Source of the DNA: Rhodospirillaceae bacterium
GTDB taxonomy: Bacteria > Pseudomonadota > Alphaproteobacteria > UBA9219
NCBI GenBank assembly: GCA_003504035.1
Contig: DOBW01000102.1
Coordinates: 311 to 5,740 of the forward strand
Direction: 5' to 3'
DNA length: 5,430 nucleotides
This document shows, in pieces, positions 1-5,029 of this stretch. The notes under the pieces were generated by a model. The model made no database searches and had not been told where the DNA came from. It was given only the letters and a program-made list of their open reading frames with translations. The position numbers were made by a program, and so were the translations under genes. Positions within the stretch are counted from its first letter, which is position 1. Each line of letters starts with the position of its first letter.

Positions 1-597
1 ATTCTTGATCTGGGTACTGGCACAGGATGTATTTTGCTCGCTCTCTTGCATGATCTCCCACATGCAACTGGCGTTGGCCTTGACATCAACAAACAAGCCA
101 TCGCATTAGCCGAAAAAAATGCTGAAGAAAACAGTCTTTCGGATCGCGCTGTCTTTCGTCTTGGCAACTGGAAGGATGATCTTGAAGAAAGATTTGATCT
201 TGTCATAAGCAACCCGCCAGCCGCGCCAACAGAAAGTATTCCGCACCTCTCTCCCGAGCTTCGTGATTACGATCCAATCACAGCCATAGACGGAGGAAAA
301 AACGGGCTTTCTTTCTTTAAAGAAATTGTCCAAAATTTTGAAAAACTAGCTAAACTAGACGCAACGGGCATCTTCCACATTCATGACCCAAAGCGTGAGG
401 CTTCTCTTTTTTACAAGGCAGGCTTTCCCGTTGAGACAAAGTTCAACTGTCATTACAGACAATCCGGTGTTTATCTCGAGCCTTGCTGTATTGTGGTTAA
501 AAACAAAAAACAAAGACGAACATGGCTGCAAAAAATTGTGTCTTTCTTCTCTAAAAGCATTCACTCGGAGAGTGTGAATCCTCCTGAGAACACATAA
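1..597 (+). CDS. HemK/PrmC-like SAM-dependent methyltransferase, 5' end missing
   Basis: The frame is open from base 1, so the N-terminal part lies outside the window; 198 residues remain. Seen: a class I methyltransferase glycine-rich motif I (DLGTGTGC, residues 3-10), an acidic motif II (GVGLDIN) and NPPA at residues 71-74, followed by LSPELRDYDP and AIDGGKNGLSFF. The last two segments are characteristic of PrmC/HemK, which methylates the glutamine of the GGQ motif in release factors in the cytoplasm. Family PrmC proteins are about 280-290 residues long, so roughly 110 residues, including the N-terminal helical domain, would lie upstream. Two oddities: the catalytic NPPY motif reads NPPA, and the C-terminal part (HIHDPKREASLFYKAGF onwards) does not show the usual strand that follows the DGG segment, ending instead in a lysine/arginine-rich tail. 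It may therefore be a diverged paralogue with another substrate. It converges on the glycosyltransferase gene across a 98-bp gap. Confidence 0.8.
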   Translation: MLDLGTGTGCILLALLHDLPHATGVGLDINKQAIALAEKNAEENSLSDRAVFRLGNWKDDLEERFDLVISNPPAAPTESIPHLSPELRDYDPITAIDGGKNGLSFFKEIVQNFEKLAKLDATGIFHIHDPKREASLFYKAGFPVETKFNCHYRQSGVYLEPCCIVVKNKKQRRTWLQKIVSFFSKSIHSESVNPPENT

Positions 598-613
598 GGA
601 TGTTTCGCCAAAC

Positions 614-647
614 TTTTTTAAAAAATTAAAGGGCTGTCCTAGAGCCT
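614..647 (-). terminator. Weak candidate terminator downstream of the glycosyltransferase gene
   Basis: On the minus strand a GGCT/AGCC stem (646-643 with 635-632) with a 7-nt loop is followed by a T-rich run (TTTAATTTTTT). The stem has only four base pairs, so this is a weak intrinsic terminator at best. It lies about 50 bases after the glycosyltransferase stop codon, a reasonable position. The adjoining T6A6 tract is self-complementary and might also act on the plus strand, after the methyltransferase gene. Confidence 0.25.
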
Positions 648-666
648 GTTTCAAGTGGGTTGACCT

Positions 667-703
667 ATAACTTACCGACAATCGTTGGTAGTGGTTCAGT
701 TAT
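667..703. repeat. Compound inverted repeat at the 3' end of the glycosyltransferase gene
   Basis: Outer arms ATAACT (667-672) and AGTTAT (698-703) enclose TACCGAC (673-679) and GTTGGTA (684-690) around an AATC loop. As plus-strand RNA the inner stem is seven pairs with one G-U; on the minus strand that pair becomes a mismatch. A 7-nt bulge (691-697) separates the inner and outer stems on one side. No T-run follows directly. The right arm overlaps the last codons of the glycosyltransferase gene. Function is unknown; it may help end transcription of the upstream methyltransferase gene or protect a 3' end. Confidence 0.35.
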
Positions 704-2339
704 GTGAACAGATCCTGATAATTCCCAGCTTTAAAAGCCAAGAAACAGTCCGCCAAAGGCGGTTGCGGTCTTGGTCGGGGAAAGTCTGCACGAGTGTTTC
801 ATATGAAAAAGAGTCTTGTTCTCCCATTTTATTCAACAAAATAGGGATATCTGCGGCATTAATCATTATGTCCAGCGCCAGCGTGTTCATCTCATGAGAC
901 AGCCTGTTTTGTATGGTTTGCGTGTCGGCATCAAGCGTGAAACGCGTTTCTTCTTTGAGCGTTAGGGAAGGGTGGGAATCATAAAGCGTAAACGGATCGG
1001 GTGCATGCGGGTGGACAAAAGGAAGTTTCTGTTCAGTTGTTTTTTTCTTTGCGAGTTCTTCCCATAAATTCTCATAGGCAGGAATAATATTTTCCCATGC
1101 GTAGGTGGGGAGACGCTTTTTGGCTTCGTTTGCTATTTGTAAACGCAGTTCAGGTTTTTCAATAAGCTCAGCGATGGCGCGGCCCGCCGCATGATGATCT
1201 ATGGCAATGCACTGCGCCGTTTTGGCAAGTATTCCACCGTAAGATTCACGTCCGCCAATCATAAGCTCGGCCAGTTCACCGCCTGCGCCCGAAGGTGGTT
1301 GACTTGTTGGGACAAGAAAGCCGTCTTTTCCATGTGTAACGCTTTCGCGATAGCCGTCCCAGTCAGATAAAACGCGCGGCAGCCCTGCGGCAATGGCTTC
1401 TATGGGGGTCAGGCCGAAGCTTTCTTGAATATTATCGACTAGAGATAAAAAGATATCTCCTGCTGCCCACAAGCCATCAGGGAAACGTTTGTCGTGTGTG
1501 TCGATAAAGGAAACTTTTGCATTCAAGCAAACACTTTTGGCTAAGTTTTCAAATTTTTGCGCGGCTGTTTCCGGTACAAAATAACCTTGCATAATAAAAT
1601 GCACAGACCGCCCCGTTTTTTGAGCAGCTTCTTGGACAGCGAGGAACATCGGCAAGGGGTGGGCTTTAATCGAATAGCTTAGGCGACCGACCCATAAAAC
1701 AACGACATCCTTTTCATCCAGCCCAAGAGTTTGGCGCTGAGCTTTCCTTTTTTCCGGACTTACTTTTTTTTCGATTTGTTCGATGTTAACGCCGAGCGGA
1801 ATAACAGGAAGCTGAATAGGACAGGTATAATTGGCCCCAAAACGTTCAGTTAAATAATCACCATAATGAGCAAAAAAGTTCTGGACAACTCTTTTGATGG
1901 ATTCAGAAGGACAGACGAGTGCATCTGATTTCTTGCTGGGGCCTAGGCAATAGCGTGCTAAAACGGCACCACTATCTTTGCCTGCAATAGCGTGGGCAAG
2001 ACCGCAAAAAGAAAAGCCAGAAGAGGGAAGAAGATTGCGTTGCCAGAGCAAATGACGTGGATCAGGATCGGCACGAAAGATTGTGTCGAACGCTTCCATA
2101 TTTTGGCGCGGGAAACGATCGCTTAGAAAAACGAGCCGCGCAGAAGAAATTCCCGCTTCTTGGGCCGTTTCTTCAAGTTCCGCTATGGATTCTTCTTGGT
2201 GGATAAAAAAGAAAAAGCGTTCTTGGTTGCTATAGCTAAAAGCGGCGCGAATCCAGTCTGAAATAGCAACCTGAAGTCCATAGATTTGACCTGGTTTGGG
2301 GGGCTGTTTAACAGTCGAATAATGAATCGCAAGTTTCAT
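696..2339 (-). CDS. GT4-type (GT-B fold) glycosyltransferase with a C-terminal extension
   Basis: The 547-residue protein is predicted to transfer a sugar from an activated donor, probably in cytoplasmic glycan or glycoconjugate synthesis; donor and acceptor cannot be read from the sequence. Seen: an N-terminal MKLAIHYS strand; the domain linker PLGVN (181-185); a donor-domain start VVVLWVGRLSYSIK (212-225); and the GT4 signature E306-SFGLTPI-E314 (the EX7E motif), followed by AAGLPRVLSDWDGYRE and GFLVP. A glycine-rich stretch (about 348-370) sits inside the C-terminal Rossmann domain. The fold should end near residue 430. The remaining 110 residues are extra and finish with a segment (SYETLVQTF to LLKLGIIRI, about 512-543) whose spacing suggests a winged-helix-like unit. 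No signal peptide or membrane segment is evident. The ATG start is forced by an in-frame TGA seven codons upstream, yet no clear Shine-Dalgarno sequence precedes it. The gene is probably transcribed alone. Confidence 0.9.
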   Translation of the reverse strand: MKLAIHYSTVKQPPKPGQIYGLQVAISDWIRAAFSYSNQERFFFFIHQEESIAELEETAQEAGISSARLVFLSDRFPRQNMEAFDTIFRADPDPRHLLWQRNLLPSSGFSFCGLAHAIAGKDSGAVLARYCLGPSKKSDALVCPSESIKRVVQNFFAHYGDYLTERFGANYTCPIQLPVIPLGVNIEQIEKKVSPEKRKAQRQTLGLDEKDVVVLWVGRLSYSIKAHPLPMFLAVQEAAQKTGRSVHFIMQGYFVPETAAQKFENLAKSVCLNAKVSFIDTHDKRFPDGLWAAGDIFLSLVDNIQESFGLTPIEAIAAGLPRVLSDWDGYRESVTHGKDGFLVPTSQPPSGAGGELAELMIGGRESYGGILAKTAQCIAIDHHAAGRAIAELIEKPELRLQIANEAKKRLPTYAWENIIPAYENLWEELAKKKTTEQKLPFVHPHAPDPFTLYDSHPSLTLKEETRFTLDADTQTIQNRLSHEMNTLALDIMINAADIPILLNKMGEQDSFSYETLVQTFPDQDRNRLWRTVSWLLKLGIIRICSHN

Positions 2340-2404
2340 GATGCGTGCATCATTTCATAAGATTGGCTCGGCGTAAAATACTTTTCCATGATATAGGGCG
2401 CCTC

Positions 2405-2608
2405 GGCTTTGTTGAATAAATGGCCTCTTGTGAATCAAAGATTAAGGATTTAGGCAGACGATTCCTTTGTAAAAAAGCAAGGAGATTTCCCATGAGCGAA
2501 GGTAGAAGATTTATCCCCAAGAAGTCCATCAAAAACTGGAGCGTGCATTCGGTGTCGTTGGTTTGTGAGAGTGGGATGGTTAGCGCAATCAACAAAAAGC
2601 TTTCTTAA
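2405..2608 (+). mobile_element. Possible decayed left end of an IS5-family (IS903-group) insertion sequence
   Basis: GGCTTTGTTGAATAAAT (2405-2421) matches, from memory, the first 17 bases of IS903-type terminal inverted repeats. About 70 bases inside lie a good ribosome binding site and an ATG, the layout expected at the 5' end of such an element. The short protein contains PKKSIKNWSVH, which loosely recalls the TNWxxYN start of IS5-family transposases. No matching right-hand repeat, target duplication or transposase body is visible, so at most an end survives, abutting the toxin gene. The similarity is recalled rather than searched, and chance resemblance is possible. Confidence 0.35.
2492..2608 (+). 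CDS. Small 38-residue ORF with strong ribosome binding site; possible truncated transposase start
   Basis: AAGGAG (2479-2484) lies seven bases before the ATG, one of the better translation starts in the window. The product is 38 residues, basic at the N-terminus (MSEGRRFIPKKSIKNW), with no membrane segment. Its stop codon overlaps that of the convergent toxin gene by four bases (TTAA). The reading frame is open further upstream, but the ribosome binding site favours this start. It may be the remnant of an IS5-type transposase, since it lies just inside a possible IS terminal repeat, or a genuine small protein. I do not recognise it with confidence. Confidence 0.35.
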   Translation: MSEGRRFIPKKSIKNWSVHSVSLVCESGMVSAINKKLS

Positions 2609-2907
2609 CAATCAGGATCAAGCAACCTTGCCCCATGAATAACATGTAAAACGAAGACCTCTTTTTTTCTCACTATAAAAAGAATGCGATATTTTCCATG
2701 GATTAGGTGGCGTAGTTTATAGCCTCGTCTTCCGCTTTCTGGGGCAAGAGCACAGCGCTTCGGCATATTCTTTAAGATACGAATTTTATCGAGAAGCTTA
2801 TCAACATAAGTTTCAGCTCTAACAGGCGCATCAAGGGCAATATAATCCATAATGTCATCAAGATCATTGAATGCCGTGTCCGTAAGCTGAAGTTTATATT
2901 TTATCAC
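2605..2907 (-). CDS. RelE/ParE-superfamily toxin of a type II toxin-antitoxin module
   Basis: The 100-residue protein has the length and pattern of the RelE/ParE fold: two N-terminal helices (DTAFNDLDDIMDYI and APVRAETYVDKLLDKI, about 10-42), then the strands YKLRHL (63-68), YRILFIV (73-79) and VFVLHVIHGAR (84-94). The final histidine/arginine strand is typical of the family. RelE members cleave mRNA on the ribosome and ParE members poison DNA gyrase; the sequence does not say which applies, though the helix lengths and YRILF/VLHVIHGAR pattern look ParE-like. The start codon is GTG at 2907, eight bases after the antitoxin stop codon, with only a weak purine-rich AAGCAAGA as ribosome binding site, so translation is probably coupled to that of the antitoxin. 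Toxin is thereby expected at lower levels than antitoxin. The gene converges on the small ORF at 2492-2608. Confidence 0.88.
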   Translation of the reverse strand: MIKYKLQLTDTAFNDLDDIMDYIALDAPVRAETYVDKLLDKIRILKNMPKRCALAPESGRRGYKLRHLIHGKYRILFIVRKKEVFVLHVIHGARLLDPDC

Positions 2908-2915
2908 TCTTGCTT

Positions 2916-3203
2916 TCAGCTTTTTCTAAAATGCTTGGCTTTTAATTTTGTAACAGCTCCTTCAAAATCATGAACACGTCCTTCATTTATATCGTTCAGA
3001 GCATGATCGAGTTTTAAAAGCTCTTCTCCACGCGAGGCCATATCCAAAAGACGTTGGTAAGATGAGGCTTCTTGAACAACAAATTCTGCGCGGCCATTAA
3101 CGGTTAAAACAGTCGGGTTCCCTGTCTTTTTAAGACGTTTTGCAAAGACCCGCGTGTTACGTGCAAAATCGGTCAAGGAATGTATATCTTCTAGATTTAT
3201 CAT
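2916..3203 (-). CDS. Phd/YefM-family antitoxin
   Basis: The predicted protein is 95 residues. Its first 60 residues (MINLEDIHSLTDFARN, then RLKKTGNPTVLTVNGRAEFVV and YQRLLD) follow the Phd/YefM pattern: an N-terminal DNA-binding dimer that represses its own operon. The C-terminal part (about 60-95) is the expected toxin-wrapping segment that neutralises the downstream RelE/ParE toxin. I chose ATG 3203 rather than the in-frame ATGs at 3242 and 3239. It has AGGT seven bases upstream, gives the family's usual N-terminus, and lies downstream of the predicted transcription start, whereas the earlier ATGs fall within the -10 element. The longer form would add 13 residues not resembling the family. 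It is the first gene of a two-gene operon with the toxin. Confidence 0.88.
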   Translation of the reverse strand: MINLEDIHSLTDFARNTRVFAKRLKKTGNPTVLTVNGRAEFVVQEASSYQRLLDMASRGEELLKLDHALNDINEGRVHDFEGAVTKLKAKHFRKS

Positions 3204-3235
3204 GGCGTTACCTGTGTGCGAATTAACAGTGAATA

Positions 3236-3249
3236 GCATCATATCATGC
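3236..3249. promoter_or_regulatory. Candidate operator palindrome of the Phd-type antitoxin
   Basis: GCATcATATcATGC is a 14-bp palindrome broken only at the two lower-case positions. It covers the -10 element of the antitoxin-toxin promoter. Phd/YefM antitoxins bind short palindromes near their own promoter, with the toxin modulating repression, so this is the natural autoregulatory site. Inferred from position and symmetry. Confidence 0.5.
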
Positions 3250-3266
3250 TGTTCCTAAAGGATCAA
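3238..3266 (-). promoter_or_regulatory. Promoter of the antitoxin-toxin operon
   Basis: On the minus strand, TTGATC (3266-3261) and TATGAT (3243-3238) are separated by exactly 17 bases, and a TG one base before the -10 gives an extended -10 element. Transcription would begin near 3231, leaving a leader of about 27 bases that contains the AGGT ribosome binding site of the ATG at 3203. Confidence 0.6.
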
Positions 3267-3270
3267 GAAC

Positions 3271-3333
3271 ATGCCCAACCGCAACATCGCAGTCCGCATG
3301 TCCGTTATGGAGGGAGGTAAGGTCAGTCATTGA
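3271..3333 (+). pseudogene. Fragment resembling the N-terminus of a phage tail tape-measure protein
   Basis: A 20-codon ORF reads MPNRNIAVRMSVMEGGKVSH and then stops. Phage and prophage tail tape-measure proteins of alphaproteobacteria often begin with a (N)IAVRL...GGKV pattern, recalled from the family rather than searched. AAGGA lies eight bases before the ATG, as for a real gene start. Nothing downstream continues the protein in any frame, so only the start survives. The ORF begins just past the -35 element of the divergent antitoxin promoter, suggesting the toxin-antitoxin pair was joined to phage DNA here. The match is short and could be coincidental. Confidence 0.4.
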
Positions 3334-3341
3334 TCATTTTC

Positions 3342-3425
3342 TTAAAGCCTTTGGTTAACCCGCAGCTTTTTGAGTACTTCTTGCAAACGGTTTATCGCCT
3401 GCGCGTGATCGTCTTGTGCGGTCAT
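3342..3425 (-). other. Very short ORF (27 codons), possible gene fragment
   Basis: Between the two plus-strand fragments, the minus strand has a 27-codon ORF starting with MTAQDDHAQAINRLQEVLKK. The pattern looks like an amphipathic helix and the codons look ordinary, but no good ribosome binding site is present and a TAG lies six codons upstream of the ATG. It could be the C-terminal remnant of a rearranged gene. No function is assigned. Confidence 0.2.
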
Positions 3426-3442
3426 CTCGATGAGGCTAGACT

Positions 3443-3613
3443 ATGACACAACCTCACAGTGTCCCATCCTTTTGGGGAGAGCCTAAAGAAGGTTTGGTGG
3501 AGGAAAACGGCGAGATTTTGAACCACGCGGCCATGGATGAACTCCTCCGCTGGGGCATGATGACCGAAAATATTCGCGGCTTTTCAGGTCGTTGCAGTTC
3601 TATTCAAAAGTAA
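3443..3613 (+). CDS. Small unknown protein (56 residues), possibly phage-derived
   Basis: The ATG is preceded by GAGG seven bases upstream. The product is acidic and soluble-looking (PSFWGEPKEGLVEENGEI, then DELLRWGMMTENIRGFSGR) with no membrane segment. Its composition is balanced, unlike a random ORF. It lies on the same strand as the tape-measure-like fragment and 110 bases beyond it, so it may be a small phage gene or a truncated one whose 3' end was replaced. I do not recognise the family. The next gene, on the opposite strand, converges 37 bases downstream. Confidence 0.4.
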   Translation: MTQPHSVPSFWGEPKEGLVEENGEILNHAAMDELLRWGMMTENIRGFSGRCSSIQK

Positions 3614-3650
3614 GCAATTTCTTGCCTTTTTGGGCCTCATCCTGTGGATA

Positions 3651-3833
3651 TTAACTTTTAGCCTTATGTTTTTGTTCAAGATATATCACCCAGTTTTTGA
3701 TCCATTCCATATGATTAGGTGTGTCATCAACAAATACTCCCCCGACTTTTGTCTGGACAGACATTTTTCCTGATTCCATTTGTTTCAATTGGGTTTGAAA
3801 GGAGGCAAGCATTTTTTCTTCTTGATCAGACAT
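3651..3833 (-). CDS. Small unknown protein (60 residues), third gene of the HTH-PIN operon
   Basis: The frame is open from an ATG at 3884 that lies inside the PIN gene. I prefer the ATG at 3833, because AAGGA sits eight bases before it while the earlier ATG has only a weak AGAG. This start gives 60 residues, beginning 34 bases after the PIN stop codon on the same strand. Seen: a charged N-terminal helix (SDQEEKMLASFQTQLKQMESGK), a central VGGVFVDDTPNHMEW and an aromatic-rich end (WIKNWVIYLEQKHK). There is no signal peptide or clear membrane span. I do not recognise the family. Position suggests co-transcription with the PIN/HTH pair and perhaps a modulating or accessory role, which is inference only. 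Confidence 0.6.
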   Translation of the reverse strand: MSDQEEKMLASFQTQLKQMESGKMSVQTKVGGVFVDDTPNHMEWIKNWVIYLEQKHKAKS

Positions 3834-3867
3834 GAGGCGTTTCCTTTTTATGGTTTGTTGAATCGCC

Positions 3868-4437
3868 TTACAAAAGTTCCGCATAATCTCTGAGCGTAGA
3901 TACGGTTTGCACGAGGCCCAATTCTTCTAACGTTGAAAACATTTGACTAATATTATAGGGCGGATTTTTGAGTGTTTCGCGCATATTTTTGACAGAAAAG
4001 CAAACTGTGCCTGGGGCGAGGTCTATGAGGTGGGAAATAAACTCGTCTGGATGCTGAGCCTGAATGTCATATTTGTTTAAAATGTTTTCAGGAAAATCTT
4101 TCAGATTATACGTTACGATAACGTCTGCACGACAGCGGATTGCAGCAGCTAAGACGTGTCGGTCATCAGGGTCGGGTAAGGCCATAGCTTGAATTAAATC
4201 TTCATAATTATGGACAAGGCCGTTAAGAACGGCTTTGTCCATGAGCACGCGCGTTCTGTTGAGTTGTTCTTTTGTAAGGTCGGGTCGATCCGTAAGAAGG
4301 TTTCTTATCCATTCATCATGAATTTTATCTGTCCATTTAGCGCGATAGAGTCCTGTTTTTGCTAGATGAACGAGAAGGTCTCTTATCGGGGCGGGATAGA
4401 GAACGCAAGCATCAAGAAGAGCCGTAAAAGTTGCCAA
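3868..4437 (-). CDS. PIN-domain protein, VapC-like ribonuclease toxin
   Basis: The 189-residue protein has the PIN-domain acidic quartet in order: D9 in LLDACVLYP, E42 in HDEWIRNL, D92 in DPDDRHVLAAA and D114 in YNLKDFP. PIN domains are Mg2+-dependent ribonucleases, and as toxins many cut tRNA or rRNA. The DPDDRHVLAAAI...ADVIVTYNLKDFP segment (88-115) is characteristic of the PIN_3-like group. The domain ends near residue 130, leaving about 60 extra residues that classical VapC toxins (about 130 residues) lack. The start is TTG, one base after the stop codon of the upstream HTH gene, with a modest GGGA seven bases before it. The tight junction implies translational coupling, and the weak start should keep the nuclease below its partner. 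The HTH protein is the probable antitoxin. Confidence 0.88.
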   Translation of the reverse strand: MATFTALLDACVLYPAPIRDLLVHLAKTGLYRAKWTDKIHDEWIRNLLTDRPDLTKEQLNRTRVLMDKAVLNGLVHNYEDLIQAMALPDPDDRHVLAAAIRCRADVIVTYNLKDFPENILNKYDIQAQHPDEFISHLIDLAPGTVCFSVKNMRETLKNPPYNISQMFSTLEELGLVQTVSTLRDYAELL

Positions 4438-4438
4438 A

Positions 4439-4906
4439 TTAATATCCCATGTTTAGTTCTTGAGCTTGTTGTGCCAGTTCCTTCATTGCTTCGTCTTGTT
4501 CGGCCTCAATTTTCTTTTTGTAGGCAAGCAAATCAGATACGCAAATGCGACGATGTGTGCCGACTTTCTTATATTTTAGTGCACCTTTTTCTAGGAGACC
4601 AACAAAAAAGGGACGCGAAACATTTAAGAATTCTGCTGCCTGTTGCGTTGTAAGATCCATATCAACAGGAATAACTGTAACAGGTTTTCCTTTGGCCATA
4701 TCTTTTAAGATGTCGAACAGAAGCCGAACAACGAGAGGAGGCAGAGCAATCTCTACAGATTTCCCGTTTTCACGAAACTGAACTTTGATGGCGGACCCTG
4801 TCTGGTTTACATAGCGAGCAACCAGACGGCTGGCTTCTTCTGCCATCGTCATGTCAATAGCGCTCGGGGGAATGAGCGGGGTTAGATCATCGCTGTGTGT
4901 ACGCAT
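4439..4906 (-). CDS. Excisionase-type HTH DNA-binding protein, probable antitoxin of the PIN protein
   Basis: The 155-residue protein has an excisionase/MerR-like helix-turn-helix (HTH_17 type) at about 84-132: LTTQQAAEFLNVSRPFF, then LLEKGALKYKKVGTHRRI and SDLLAYK. This pattern (a helix that reads DNA followed by a wing carrying GTHRR) is usual for the family. The first 80 residues (VQFRENGKSVEIALPPLVVRLLFDIL) are a separate domain, probably for dimer or partner contact; the C-terminal helix (KKIEAEQDEAMKELAQQAQEL) could be a coiled coil or the toxin-neutralising tail. HTH proteins of this kind are commonly encoded next to PIN toxins. It is the first gene of the operon, with a strong ribosome binding site. 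It probably represses the operon through the repeat array just upstream, an inference from position. Confidence 0.85.
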   Translation of the reverse strand: MRTHSDDLTPLIPPSAIDMTMAEEASRLVARYVNQTGSAIKVQFRENGKSVEIALPPLVVRLLFDILKDMAKGKPVTVIPVDMDLTTQQAAEFLNVSRPFFVGLLEKGALKYKKVGTHRRICVSDLLAYKKKIEAEQDEAMKELAQQAQELNMGY

Positions 4907-4911
4907 GGAAC

Positions 4912-4918
4912 CCTCCTT
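4912..4918 (-). promoter_or_regulatory. Strong ribosome binding site of the HTH antitoxin gene
   Basis: AAGGAGG on the minus strand ends five bases before the ATG at 4906. It is the strongest Shine-Dalgarno sequence in the window and contrasts with the TTG start and modest site of the PIN gene, fitting the expected excess of antitoxin over toxin. Confidence 0.8.
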
Positions 4919-4920
4919 AC

Positions 4921-4970
4921 TTATTTGGACGCTTTCGAGCTTCTACGAACCCATACGGACGTTTACGGAC
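4921..4970. repeat. Five 10-bp phased repeats in the leader of the HTH-PIN operon
   Basis: Read on the plus strand in units of 10, the five units share T at position 4, G at 7 and C at 10 without exception. The consensus is NNNTACGRAC. The two units nearest the promoter share TACGGAC exactly (4954-4960, 4964-4970); the others are looser. A 10-bp period places each copy on the same face of the helix, as expected for cooperative binding of several monomers. The array lies between the predicted transcription start and the ribosome binding site. It is the likely operator of the excisionase-type HTH protein encoded just downstream. Confidence 0.6.
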
Positions 4971-4971
4971 A

Positions 4972-5000
4972 ATGATAAGCCCCATATCCTTTAAAAGCAA
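4972..5000 (-). promoter_or_regulatory. Promoter of the HTH-PIN operon
   Basis: On the minus strand, TTGCTT (5000-4995) and TATCAT (4977-4972) are separated by exactly 17 bases. Transcription would start near 4965, inside the first of the phased repeats, so a protein bound there would block initiation. The -35 and -10 elements each match four of six consensus bases. Confidence 0.55.
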
Positions 5001-5001
5001 T

Positions 5002-5028
5002 AAACGAAACAAACGAAATATTTGAAAC
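5002..5028. repeat. AT-rich 9-bp tandem repeats upstream of the -35 element
   Basis: AAACGAAAC (5002-5010) is followed directly by AAACGAAAT (5011-5019) and a looser third copy, ATTTGAAAC (5020-5028). They end one base from the -35 element of the HTH-PIN promoter. They may act like an UP element or as a further protein-binding site; low complexity is a simple alternative. Confidence 0.4.
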
Positions 5029-5029
5029 A

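Noticed and set aside
106..681. Minus-strand and alternative-frame ORFs over the methyltransferase gene
   Set aside because: They overlap a frame with clear methyltransferase motifs and show no family features.
824..845. A second possible IS903-like terminal repeat (TTTTATTCAACAAAAT) that could pair with the one at 2405
   Set aside because: It encodes part of the glycosyltransferase (LLNKMGEQ) and lacks the GCC/GGC end; the gene is intact across it.
2350..2595. An 81-codon minus-strand ORF in the gap upstream of the glycosyltransferase
   Set aside because: TTG start, no ribosome binding site and no recognisable motif; the opposite strand has a better-supported small ORF.
3201..3242. Longer antitoxin form starting at 3242
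   Set aside because: The start codon falls within the predicted -10 element, and the added 13 residues do not fit the Phd/YefM family.
3834..3884. Longer form of the third operon gene starting at 3884
   Set aside because: It begins inside the PIN gene with a weak ribosome binding site; ATG 3833 has a clear AAGGA.
4366..4781. Plus-strand ORFs of 78 and 95 codons opposite the HTH and PIN genes
   Set aside because: They are antisense shadows of two well-supported coding regions and show no motif of their own.
4921..5028. Possible CRISPR array or plasmid-type iterons
   Set aside because: The repeats are only 9-10 bases with no spacers, and no cas or replication gene is present; an operator is the simpler reading.
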